A stretch of DNA of 28,718 nucleotides, taken from contig JAEFAK010000001.1 in NCBI GenBank assembly GCA_016287555.1, positions 1 to 28,718 on the forward strand, in the 5' to 3' direction. Below, one piece after another: positions 22,201 through 28,565 of the stretch. The notes below the pieces were generated by a model. That model was not told the DNA's origin. It saw only the letters and a program-made list of their open reading frames with translations, and made no database searches. This stretch comes from Oscillospiraceae bacterium. Its GTDB lineage: Bacteria > Bacillota > Clostridia > Oscillospirales > Oscillospiraceae. Both the position numbers and the translations under genes were made by a program. Each line of letters starts with the position of its first letter. Position 1 is the stretch's first letter.

Positions 22201-22561
22201 GTATGTTTTCCAGATAGCCCGTGCGCGATGCGCGGCCGCCGCAGATGGTAAGGCGGGCCGCGACGCGCGAGACCGCGCAGCTGAGCATCAGCAGCTTCGC
22301 GCCGCGGTCAGGCACGACGTCGGCAGCGCCGCCGCATTCGGCGGCGACGCGGTTGGCCAGGCGCGTGAAGCTCAGCACCTCGGCAAAGAGGCTCGCCTTC
22401 GGCCCGAGGGCAGAGGCGAGAGAGCGCTCTGCCTCATGCGAAAACTGCTCCGGCACGAGCATGATACGCCCGCCGACGCCGCGCTCAGCGCCCTCGCGCA
22501 GGCGCTCCAGCACGCGCGAGGTCTTGCCCGAGCCCGATCTTCCGCAAAGCAGCGTAAGCAA
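19253..22561 (-). CDS. addB: ATP-dependent helicase/nuclease subunit B (AddB)
   Basis: This 1102-residue protein begins MLTLLCGRSGSGKT with a Walker A at 7-14, which requires the TTG start at 22561; no upstream ATG exists and the next Met is at 33. The middle is the inactivated helicase-like region that recognises Chi in this family. The C-terminal RecB-type nuclease has His781 (GTFAHYILE), Asp891 (GKIDRVDGW) and Asp908-Tyr-Lys910 (VADYKTG). The four iron-sulphur cysteines are all present: Cys751 (FNKCRYSYF), and Cys1061, Cys1064 and Cys1070 (CEYCEFAAACPFD). Both nuclease and cluster therefore appear functional. A consensus promoter precedes it, and it overlaps addA. Confidence 0.97.
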   Translation of the reverse strand: MLTLLCGRSGSGKTSRVLERLREGAERGVGGRIMLVPEQFSHEAERSLASALGPKASLFAEVLSFTRLANRVAAECGGAADVVPDRGAKLLMLSCAVSRVAARLTICGGRASRTGYLENILRAIEDLDAADISDDAMLAAADAAGGAVAEKLNDLSVIREAYAQVRSELLTDPREVLDRLIDRLPGSSVGSGGVFVDGFTDFTGKELAVLDCFLRRGVDMTVTLTTDGSDAEEFSVCEKTKNTLAAMAARRGVRCEIVRLRNAAKKPPELLCLDAALTDYGAPRFEGEAKAVEIYRVGTREDECALAAARILDMMRADPTLRRRDFTVAAPDYAGYAPACEAVMREYGVAAYSGRRADVMQKPLILLAVSALDVVTGGWRSEDVFAYLKTGLTGMAPEDVDLLENYCLTWDIRGASMWTREEPWTMSPKGTSYELSDADRLLLERINAARTAAAMPLAGLAQALKRASTVAEKTRALWDMLDALRLSERLAGRAAALREAGQAQSADETDQLWGVLVDCLEQLHAVLGPIETDDADLSRHLKLLLSQYEVGTIPASLDAVTLCDLNAVRVRQKRVVMILGATADAIPASGAATGLFSCDEREKLSALGIDIGGGSDESVARELFAVYSALTAATEKLVLSWPESGERKVRPSFIVTRVADILGAEIKTVPPAECMTYAVSPCLRLAVGGDRRWSAPAAEALGMRPERAERLRDLKRRLRRDGSTLAPESVSALYGKEFRLSASRAESFNKCRYSYFVKYGLRASPRKKAEFDGAAIGTFAHYILENVVRDVKKLGGFASAPADACEELAERYLAEYCEKLLAGREKSGRFTYLLGTMKETVRRIVREVLDELRDSDFEPLDFELSFEDGGDLPPGVISSDGTQIKLSGKIDRVDGWTEGDTLYLRVADYKTGSETFSLSNVWYGLGMQMLIYLFMLAEEGEGRYGKKIEPAGVLYLPAKDTILQLPRETTDEKIEEKRRENSKRTGIALDKPELLKAMDRSGARLVFKTKRGEAPVKVASAERLGMLAKLVKKNLADIGAELEKGSIGAEPCYIGSNRLICEYCEFAAACPFDPGRDRPRRFKKISEDDFWQRLEKGGEDRA

Positions 22562-22601
22562 CGCTCCGTCTCCCCTTTCGTCGTTTTTCTTTAATTAAAT
22601 C

Positions 22602-22630
22602 ATTATATATCTTTTCTGCCCAAATAACAA
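22602..22630 (-). promoter_or_regulatory. Promoter of addB and probably of the downstream nine-gene run
   Basis: On the minus strand TTGTTA (22625-22630) and TATAAT (22602-22607) are 17 bp apart, in an A/T-rich gap of about 100 bp between spoIIR and addB. The ribosome site GGGGAG lies just before the TTG start. No equally clear promoter appears in the small gaps downstream, which supports a long transcript. Confidence 0.8.
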
Positions 22631-22661
22631 GCTCGGCCTGCCGGCGCTTTGAGGAGGCTGT

Positions 22662-23261
22662 TCACCGCGCTTTGACCGCCGCGAGCCGCTCCGCCATTTT
22701 CTCCAGCCACTCGACGAGGCGGAATTTGATCACGACCCCGTCGCCCTTTATGAAAACGCTTTCGCCCTCGCCGAGGCGCGCGAACGCTTCTTCGGCTCCG
22801 TCCTGCCCGCACAGCGGCGGGAACACGACGCACCACCAGTTATGCCCTTCTCCCGCGCCGAGCGTAACGCGCAGGCTCTCATATTCGCCCGCGGGCAGGG
22901 CGAACGTTTCGTATACCCGCGTCGGGAACAGCTCTCTTCCGAGCGAGACGGAGACGACGCCGCCGTAAACGGCGCGGGCCGCCTTCTCTATGTCCGGAAG
23001 CGAGCGCGCGTGGATCGTCTCGGCCTCCTCCCTGCTCCCGCAAGCCGACAGGCGCGGGGCGAGAAGAGCGTTGACGGCGTCCCTGACTTTGAGCTTTATC
23101 TCCTGCTCGTGCGGCTCGTCCGAGGCGGCGACGACGTGCATGCGCACTACGCGTTCGGAGAGCGTCTCGGCCTGACGCTTCACCGAGGCCGTCAGCATGA
23201 CGGCGAGCAGCAGGCAGAGCGCCGCGGCGATCCATACCGCGTTTTTGAGATATTTTTTCAT
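22662..23261 (-). CDS. spoIIR: Stage II sporulation protein R (SpoIIR)
   Basis: This 199-residue protein has an N-terminal hydrophobic segment (9-26), a signal or membrane anchor. The family core follows: RVVRMHVVAASDEPHEQEIK at 38-57, KVRDAVNALL, LPAGEYESLRV at 122-132 and NWWCVVFPPLC at 141-151. In Bacillus, SpoIIR is made in the forespore under sigma-F and crosses the septum to trigger SpoIIGA, which matures sigma-E in the mother cell. The ATG at 23261 has an AAAGGGG ribosome site; a frame starting further upstream would run through the terminator of the preceding gene. Transcribed alone, it marks the organism as belonging to a sporulating lineage. I could not identify a sigma-F promoter. 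Confidence 0.95.
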   Translation of the reverse strand: MKKYLKNAVWIAAALCLLLAVMLTASVKRQAETLSERVVRMHVVAASDEPHEQEIKLKVRDAVNALLAPRLSACGSREEAETIHARSLPDIEKAARAVYGGVVSVSLGRELFPTRVYETFALPAGEYESLRVTLGAGEGHNWWCVVFPPLCGQDGAEEAFARLGEGESVFIKGDGVVIKFRLVEWLEKMAERLAAVKAR

Positions 23262-23280
23262 GTTTTCCCCTTTCGTCAAA

Positions 23281-23310
23281 TAAAAAAAGCAGTCACGAAT
23301 GACTGCTTTC
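23281..23310 (-). terminator. Intrinsic terminator between ispE and spoIIR
   Basis: Ten-bp perfect arms (AAAGCAGTCA, 23286-23295 and 23300-23309) close a 4-nt loop. On the minus strand the stem runs into seven T residues. It ends the Lrp-to-ispE operon. Confidence 0.92.
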
Positions 23311-23333
23311 ATCATTGACGGATGATCGGGGAT

Positions 23334-24200
23334 CTAATCAAGCGCGGGCGAAGTTTTCGTCGCAAAGCACTTAAAGCCCCGTATGCGCGAGGCCGCCGCA
23401 TTCGCCGTCTCCTCATCGGGAAAAAGGCCGTAGACGGCGCTTCCCGTCCCGCTCATGCAGGCGCCGAGCGCCCCGTTTTCGAGCAGGAGGTCCTTCGCTT
23501 CGTCGACTTTCTCGCTCCAGCGGCGCGGAAGGGCCGCCTCGAAGACATTGAAGATCCGGCGCGCGACGGAGGTCAGGCTGCCCTCGTCAATCGCGCGCAG
23601 CATTCCCGCCGTATCCGGGCGGGAGATGACGCGAAGACCGTCTATCGCCTTGAAAAGCTCGGGCGTGGACGATGCGAAGTCCGGCCTTAAGATTACTACT
23701 CCGCATTCGGGCACGGCGCGCAGGCGCGTCAGCTTCTCCCCTCTGCCCTCGCCGAGGACCGTCCCGCCCGCTATGCAGAAGGGCACGTCGCTCCCGAGAG
23801 GCTCGGAGAGCTTTTCGAGCTCCGGCAGGCTCAGCCCCGTCCCGCAGGCTCTGTTGAGCAGGCGCAGAACGGCGGCCGCGTCGGAGCTGCCTCCGGCGAG
23901 GCCTCCGCAGACTGGGATCCTCTTTTTAATATCGATGACGCCGCCGAGCTCGGGAACTCCCGTCTCGCGGAAAAAGAGCTGCGCTGCGCGCACGGCGAGG
24001 TTTTTGTCCCCCGTCGGCAGGAAGGGCAGGTCCGTCTTCGCCGTCAGCGGACAGTCGGACGGAGTGAACGTCACTTCGTCGCCGAATTCGACGCTCTGGA
24101 GGACGGTGACGACTCTGTGGTAGCCGTCGCCGGTCTTCTCCCGCACGTCCATGGTCAGATTCAGCTTCGCGCGCGCTTTTTCCGTATACTCAGCGTTCAA
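23334..24200 (-). CDS. ispE: 4-diphosphocytidyl-2-C-methyl-D-erythritol kinase (IspE)
   Basis: This GHMP-family kinase has KARAKLNL at 8-15 (catalytic Lys12), GDGYHRV at 24-30, the ATP loop PVCGGLAGGSSDAAA at 96-110, and LGSDVPFCIAGG at 135-146 with the catalytic-type Asp138. The C-terminal GACMSGTGSAVYGLF is the third GHMP motif. It phosphorylates CDP-methylerythritol in the non-mevalonate (MEP) isoprenoid pathway. The chosen start is TTG at 24200, giving 288 residues, normal for the family. It lies about ten bases behind a GGAG site and overlaps the DUF1015 gene by 11 bp; longer frames add a leader (MRASCRKRRS) with no counterpart in the family. It is the last gene of its operon. Confidence 0.95.
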   Translation of the reverse strand: MNAEYTEKARAKLNLTMDVREKTGDGYHRVVTVLQSVEFGDEVTFTPSDCPLTAKTDLPFLPTGDKNLAVRAAQLFFRETGVPELGGVIDIKKRIPVCGGLAGGSSDAAAVLRLLNRACGTGLSLPELEKLSEPLGSDVPFCIAGGTVLGEGRGEKLTRLRAVPECGVVILRPDFASSTPELFKAIDGLRVISRPDTAGMLRAIDEGSLTSVARRIFNVFEAALPRRWSEKVDEAKDLLLENGALGACMSGTGSAVYGLFPDEETANAAASRIRGFKCFATKTSPALD

Positions 24201-25461
24201 TCGTTCTGCACTCCAGATAGTATCTCTTGTCTCTCGCCTCGCCCATGGAGAACGTCTTTTTCGGCAGGACGCCCTCAAGGACGATGCTCTTGAAGAAGCT
24301 GCTCTTATCGACCGCGCTGAAGAGGAACGAGGTCGTCATCGGGTTTTCAGACAGCTTTATCGCGACGTCGTCGCCGTGGACGAAGTCCACCTCGCCGCCG
24401 AGCCCGGCCAGCTCCGCATCGAGAAACTGTGTGAACGCTCCGATGGCGAGCGTCGCGGCGGAGGCGGGGATGGTCAGCGGCTCGGTCTTGCCGCCGACGG
24501 CGCAGTATATGGTATGCCCTTCGCCGAAGCCGGCATGGGCGCCGGGGAAAAACGCCGTCAGCGCGGCCTTTACCTTCTCGGGCTCGACGCCCGTTATGAC
24601 TCTGTGGATGGGATAGAAATCGAGCGCGGAATCCATGATATTGACGAGCTCGACGAGCGCATAGCGCGCGGGGTGATCCTCCCGCTCGCTCTCGGGCAGC
24701 TTTTTCTTTATTTCCTCCCAGCAGTACTTCGCCGTCGCGAGGGAATGGTTGCCGTCTCCGGCGGCAAAAAGCATGACGGGGCAGTCTGCTCCGACGCCGT
24801 AGCGCGCCTCGAAGGAGCAGCGGTCGGAAAGCGCGTCTATCGCGCGGTCGACGGCCTCTGCCGCCTCGCCCGTGACCTGCCAGCCGGCTATATGTCCGCC
24901 GTCCTCCATGAGCTCGAAGTCATACAGCTTGCGCATGGATTCCTTTTTGCCCGTCAGCGGCTCGATGACGATGTGGCTGGGGTCGTCGACGAGGAGCATG
25001 ACGTGGGGGCATTCGAGGGGCGAGCCTCGGCGCAGGCTTATGCGGACGGGCATCTTGCTGTTGACGCGGCCCTCGGTCGCCCGGACGGGAACGGTGCTCA
25101 CGGCGTCGCCCGAATAGCTCTCGAGATCGAGCTTGCCGACTATGCCGCGGCGGGTCTTGCCGTTTTTGAGCGTGCGCTCGACGTAGACGTACGAATCCGG
25201 GAAGCACTCGAGAATGCCGCTGTCGGCGATCTCCCTCGTATCCCTGCGGACGCGCTCGACCAGCTCGCGCAGGCGGCCGCTCTTATAGAGGTGCTCCGGA
25301 AGCATCATTCGGAGGGTGCTCGGCGCATTTCCGACTTTTTCCTCCACTTCGGCCCAGTATTCGGGCTCAGACGTGTGCTGATCGCAGGCTATGACGCTCC
25401 ACTTTTCAAATCCTTCCTTCGGAAGGAGGACGTCCGCCCGGCTGAATATCCTGTTGCTCAT
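24190..25461 (-). CDS. DUF1015-family protein, possible amino-acid kinase-like enzyme
   Basis: This 423-residue protein looks like a DUF1015 member: an early WSVIACDQHTSEPEYW (21-36) and an AAGDGNHSLATAK block (233-245) are the conserved parts. The DGNHS motif resembles the DGHHR-type motif of the ParB/sulfiredoxin superfamily, which includes free-serine kinases such as SerK and SbnI; this similarity is by eye and is not proof of function. From memory, DUF1015 genes often sit beside serine-biosynthesis genes. Here the gene overlaps an ApgM-like gene by 4 bp (ATGA) and precedes ispE with an 11-bp overlap, so it is tightly coupled. No signal peptide or membrane segment is present. Exact activity is unknown. 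Confidence 0.85.
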   Translation of the reverse strand: MSNRIFSRADVLLPKEGFEKWSVIACDQHTSEPEYWAEVEEKVGNAPSTLRMMLPEHLYKSGRLRELVERVRRDTREIADSGILECFPDSYVYVERTLKNGKTRRGIVGKLDLESYSGDAVSTVPVRATEGRVNSKMPVRISLRRGSPLECPHVMLLVDDPSHIVIEPLTGKKESMRKLYDFELMEDGGHIAGWQVTGEAAEAVDRAIDALSDRCSFEARYGVGADCPVMLFAAGDGNHSLATAKYCWEEIKKKLPESEREDHPARYALVELVNIMDSALDFYPIHRVITGVEPEKVKAALTAFFPGAHAGFGEGHTIYCAVGGKTEPLTIPASAATLAIGAFTQFLDAELAGLGGEVDFVHGDDVAIKLSENPMTTSFLFSAVDKSSFFKSIVLEGVLPKKTFSMGEARDKRYYLECRTIER

Positions 25462-26726
25462 AAACTGACTTCCTGCTTTGAGATGATTTCCTTTTCAAAA
25501 AGGAGTCCCATCAGGCGCGTGCCCGCGTCTATATACGGCCCTTTTTCGCCGCTCGGCTCGGAATAATCCGCGGGACCGTCGATCTCCGCTCCGCTGTCAT
25601 AGATCATGAACGGAACGGGCGCGGCGCCGTGGGCGCCGGTGGCTGTGAGGGTCTTGTGGTCGGAGAGGATGAGCATGCGGAAGCGCTCGCCGCGCTCGCG
25701 CATCTTCTCGACTATCCTTCCGACTACGAGGCCGTCTATGTTCTCGATGGACTTTATCTTGCCCGGAAGATCGTGGTTATGCGTGCATTCGTCCGGCGCC
25801 TCGACGTGGACTGCGACGAAATCGAGCCCCGAATCGAGCGCCTCTATCGCGGCGTCGGCCTTGCCCTCATAGTTGGTGTCGAGCTCGCCCGTCGCGCCCT
25901 CGACGGAGATGCGGCCGAGCCCGGTCAGCGCGGCGATGCCGTGGCAGAGGGGCACGGCGGAGATGACGGAGCCGCTCTTTCCGTAGGTCTCCGTGAAGGA
26001 CGGGAGCTCGGCGGCGGTGCCCTCCGCCCAGAACCAGATGCAGTTGCAGGGCAGCTTGCCCTCGGCGGTCCGGGCCCTGTTTATCGGATGCCCGCCCAGA
26101 TATTTGTTCGACAGCTCCATGAGGCCGCGGAGCGTCTTTGCATTCTCGTTGCCGGAGGGTATATTGTCCCCCACGCGCTCGCCGAGGTGATCGTGGGGCG
26201 GGCTGAGGCGGAGGCCCCTTATGTCTCCCCCGGTCTGCACGGCGATATGGCGGTAAGACAGCGTCGGCTTGACGGTGACGCCCGCTTCGCGCGCCGCGTC
26301 CCGGAATTCCGGGACAGTAAAGAGCCATTCGATGAGCTCCTTGGACTTATCTCCCTCTATGCCGCCGCCGCTGTGGGAGAGGATGCGCTTTTCCTCAAAC
26401 GGGACGTCCTCATCGGATATGGCGGCCATGTTGCAGCGGAAGGCCGCGTCGCCCGGAGCGAGGCGCAGGCCCTGAGCCGCCGCCTCGAGCGGGGCGCGCC
26501 CGGTATAGCACTTATGCGGGTCGCATCCGAATATGGAAAGAATGGCCGTGTCGCTTCCGGCCGGGAGCCCGTCGGGGCAGTTCTTGACGCTGCCGACGAG
26601 GCTGCGGCGCGCGAGCGCGTCTATAACGGGCTTCTTCGCCGCCTGCAGCGGCGTCCTGCCTCCGAGCTCGGGGACGGGATCGTCCGCCATGCCGTCGCCT
26701 ATTACCAGTATATACTTCATCGTCAT
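25458..26726 (-). CDS. Cofactor-independent phosphoglycerate mutase, archaeal ApgM type
   Basis: This 422-residue member of the alkaline phosphatase superfamily has metal-ligand Asp11 in VIGDGMAD at 8-15, catalytic Ser58 in PAGSDTAILSIFG, and later HVEAPDECTHNHD and LSDHKT with the remaining metal ligands. ApgM enzymes interconvert 3- and 2-phosphoglycerate without 2,3-bisphosphoglycerate. Several bacterial relatives have been annotated as proposed homoserine kinases, so phosphoglycerate may not be the substrate here. The ATG at 26726 overlaps the aminotransferase stop by 4 bp and has an AAAGGA site; a second in-frame ATG two codons later is possible. It lies in a tight operon with an aminotransferase and DUF1015. 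Confidence 0.87.
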   Translation of the reverse strand: MTMKYILVIGDGMADDPVPELGGRTPLQAAKKPVIDALARRSLVGSVKNCPDGLPAGSDTAILSIFGCDPHKCYTGRAPLEAAAQGLRLAPGDAAFRCNMAAISDEDVPFEEKRILSHSGGGIEGDKSKELIEWLFTVPEFRDAAREAGVTVKPTLSYRHIAVQTGGDIRGLRLSPPHDHLGERVGDNIPSGNENAKTLRGLMELSNKYLGGHPINRARTAEGKLPCNCIWFWAEGTAAELPSFTETYGKSGSVISAVPLCHGIAALTGLGRISVEGATGELDTNYEGKADAAIEALDSGLDFVAVHVEAPDECTHNHDLPGKIKSIENIDGLVVGRIVEKMRERGERFRMLILSDHKTLTATGAHGAAPVPFMIYDSGAEIDGPADYSEPSGEKGPYIDAGTRLMGLLFEKEIISKQEVSL

Positions 26727-27904
26727 TTACCGTCCTTTGACAGTCTTTCGAGAAATCTTCCGAGCCTCACGAGGGCCTCCGTCAGGTCCTCCGTCGAGGC
26801 GGCGTAGCACATGCGCACGAAGCCCTCGCCCGCCGCGCCGAACGCGGAGCCGGATATGACGGCCACCTTTTCCTCGAGCAGGAAACGCTCGCAGAATTCG
26901 TCCGAGGTCAGGCCCGTGCTCTTTATGCAGGGGAACATGTAAAACGCGCCGCGCGGCTCGAAGCATTCAAGCCCCGCGTCCCGCACGCCCTGCAGGAGCA
27001 GCCTGCGGCGGCGGTCATAGTCCTCACGCATGCGCGCTACGTCGATATCGCCGCTGTCGAGCGCCTCGATGGCCGCGTACTGCGCCGTCGTCGGGGCGCA
27101 CATGATGGCGAACTGGTGGAGCTTGAGCATCTGCTTTATGACGTCGGCCGGGCCGCAGACATAGCCCAGGCGCCAGCCGGTCATGGCGTAGGTCTTGGAA
27201 AAGCCGTTGATGACTATTGTCCTGTCGAAAAGCTCGGGTATGTTCGCCGGGGAGACGTGCTTCGTCCCGTAGGTCAGCTCGGAATATATCTCGTCGCTGA
27301 TGATCGCTATGTTTCTCCCGCGCAGGACCTTCGCCAGAGCCTCCAGATCCTCGCGGCGCATTATGGCGCCTGTCGGGTTGCAGGGATAAGGCAGGACGAG
27401 CGCCTTGGTGCGCGGTGTGAGCGCGGCCTCCAGCTCCTCGGGAGTGAGTCGGAACTCGTTTTCCTCCTTCGTCTCTACGAGGACGGGGACGCCGCCCGCC
27501 ACGCGCGTCAGCGGCTCGTAGCATACGAAGGACGGCATGGGGATTATGACCTCGTCGCCCGGATCGAGCAGGACCCGCAGGGCGAGGTCTATCGCCTCGC
27601 TGCCGCCGACCGTCACGACTATCTCGCTCTCGGGGTCGTAACGCAGAGCGAAACGCCGCTCCAGATACGCCGATATGGCGCGGCGCAGCGATAGGCAGCC
27701 GGCATTGCTCGTATATTTGGTAAAGCCCTTTTCCAGCGAATAGACGCCCGCGTCGCGAATGTGCCACGGGGTCACGAAATCGGGCTCGCCGACGCCGAGG
27801 GATATGGCGTCGGTCATGTCGTTGAGGATATCGAAGAATTTTCTGATGCCGGAGGGCGCGAGCGAGACGACCTTATCCGACAAGAGCTCGCCTATGCCGC
27901 TCAA
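26723..27904 (-). CDS. Class I/II pyridoxal-phosphate aminotransferase (aspartate-aminotransferase-like)
   Basis: This 393-residue fold-type I enzyme has ISLGVGEPDF at 34-43, the PLP-phosphate contact GGSEAID at 100-106, YPCNPTG at 173-179 with Asn176, SDEIY at 203-207 with Asp204 and Tyr207, the Schiff-base Lys237 in NGFSKTYAMTGWRLGY, and the carboxylate-binding Arg near the C-terminus (FVRMCYA). It moves amino groups between amino acids and 2-oxo acids. Specificity (aspartate, alanine, aromatic or a phosphorylated oxo acid) is not fixed by the motifs. The gene overlaps both the upstream Lrp-type regulator and the downstream ApgM-like gene by 4 bp, so its expression is probably set by that regulator. 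Confidence 0.93.
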   Translation of the reverse strand: MSGIGELLSDKVVSLAPSGIRKFFDILNDMTDAISLGVGEPDFVTPWHIRDAGVYSLEKGFTKYTSNAGCLSLRRAISAYLERRFALRYDPESEIVVTVGGSEAIDLALRVLLDPGDEVIIPMPSFVCYEPLTRVAGGVPVLVETKEENEFRLTPEELEAALTPRTKALVLPYPCNPTGAIMRREDLEALAKVLRGRNIAIISDEIYSELTYGTKHVSPANIPELFDRTIVINGFSKTYAMTGWRLGYVCGPADVIKQMLKLHQFAIMCAPTTAQYAAIEALDSGDIDVARMREDYDRRRRLLLQGVRDAGLECFEPRGAFYMFPCIKSTGLTSDEFCERFLLEEKVAVISGSAFGAAGEGFVRMCYAASTEDLTEALVRLGRFLERLSKDGK

Positions 27905-28383
27905 CAGAACATCATCCTTTCCTGCTGCTCCGGCTGCGTCTCGAAGGCTATGTTCTTATCCTTGTATTTCTTGAGGATAAAGTGGGTCGCCGTGCCGACG
28001 ACGCCGTCTATCGTCGAAAGGCGCGAGGAAACGAAGGTCGAGACCTCCTTGAGGGTCCGGCCGGAGATTATGACCGTCAGATCGTAGGCCCCGCTCATCA
28101 GATAGAGGCTCTCGACCTCCTCATACTGATATATGCGCTCGGCTATGCGGTCGAACCCGTCGCCGCGCTGAGGCGTTACCTTGACCTCGATGAGGGCGGT
28201 GACGAACTCCTCGCCGGTCTTGTCCCAGTCTACGAGCGTGAGGCGGCCGAGTATCGTCCCGTCCTTCTCGCACTCCCTGATAGTCTGCGCGACCTCCTCC
28301 TCGGTCAGTCCGAGCATGGCGGCGATCTGCGCGTCGGTCAGGCGGCTGTCCTTCTCAAGTATTTTAAGGATCTCTTTCTTCAT
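27901..28383 (-). CDS. Lrp/AsnC-family transcriptional regulator
   Basis: This 160-residue protein has an N-terminal winged helix-turn-helix (RLTDAQIAAMLGLTEEEVAQTI at about 14-35) and a C-terminal RAM effector-binding domain (VTALIEVKVTPQRGDGFD, VESLYLMSGAYDLTVIISG, ISGRTLKEVSTFVSSRLS). Such proteins form octamers or dimers that sense amino acids and control genes of amino-acid metabolism. It is the first gene of a five-gene operon, overlapping the aminotransferase gene by 4 bp (ATGA), which suggests it controls its own operon in response to an amino acid handled by those enzymes. It has an AAAGGAG ribosome site and a consensus promoter. The C-terminal tail (FETQPEQQERMMFC) beyond the RAM domain is unremarkable. 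Confidence 0.93.
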   Translation of the reverse strand: MKKEILKILEKDSRLTDAQIAAMLGLTEEEVAQTIRECEKDGTILGRLTLVDWDKTGEEFVTALIEVKVTPQRGDGFDRIAERIYQYEEVESLYLMSGAYDLTVIISGRTLKEVSTFVSSRLSTIDGVVGTATHFILKKYKDKNIAFETQPEQQERMMFC

Positions 28384-28430
28384 GGATTTGAAGCTCCTTT
28401 CGGATCCGGAAGTTTTTATGATATTAAATG

Positions 28431-28459
28431 ATTATAGCACACGCTCTTTTGCCCTGCAA
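28431..28459 (-). promoter_or_regulatory. Promoter of the Lrp-aminotransferase-ApgM-DUF1015-ispE operon
   Basis: On the minus strand TTGCAG (28454-28459) and TATAAT (28431-28436) are 17 bp apart, with a TGC extended -10. It lies about 48 bp upstream of the regulator's ATG. Autoregulation by the Lrp-type protein would be expected near this site, but I see no clear operator. Confidence 0.82.
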
Positions 28460-28565
28460 TATGAATATGGAACGAAAAACGGGTCAAACTAAAGGCGAAA
28501 TACAGGCTCGCCGGCACCTGCGCCTCCCTCGGCGCGTCTGCGGGCCCGATACCGGAGGTTTCCAA
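28460..28565 (+). other. Intergenic region upstream of the DUF378 gene; GC-rich, possibly structured leader
   Basis: Between the divergent promoter and the DUF378 start there is a GC-rich stretch that can form short stems (GGCGA...TCGCC near 28493-28512; GCGCC...GGCGC near 28520-28535). A GGAGG ribosome site is at 28554-28558. I could not match it to a known riboswitch, and I see no convincing plus-strand promoter. Confidence 0.3.

Noticed and set aside
15823..22561. AddAB as part of a new anti-phage system
   Set aside because: Both subunits have all standard motifs, including the iron-sulphur cysteines, and lie beside housekeeping genes. This is the usual recombination-repair enzyme.
21479..22594. 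Plus-strand open frame opposite addB, and similar ones at 2260-3540, 14204-15415, 15334-16584, 24151-25566 and 25629-26807
   Set aside because: All are mirror frames of well-supported minus-strand genes, with low-complexity translations and no ribosome sites of note.
28460..28565. Cyclic-di-GMP or another known riboswitch upstream of DUF378
   Set aside because: The conserved cores I know for GEMM, fluoride, guanidine, THF and cobalamin elements are not present.
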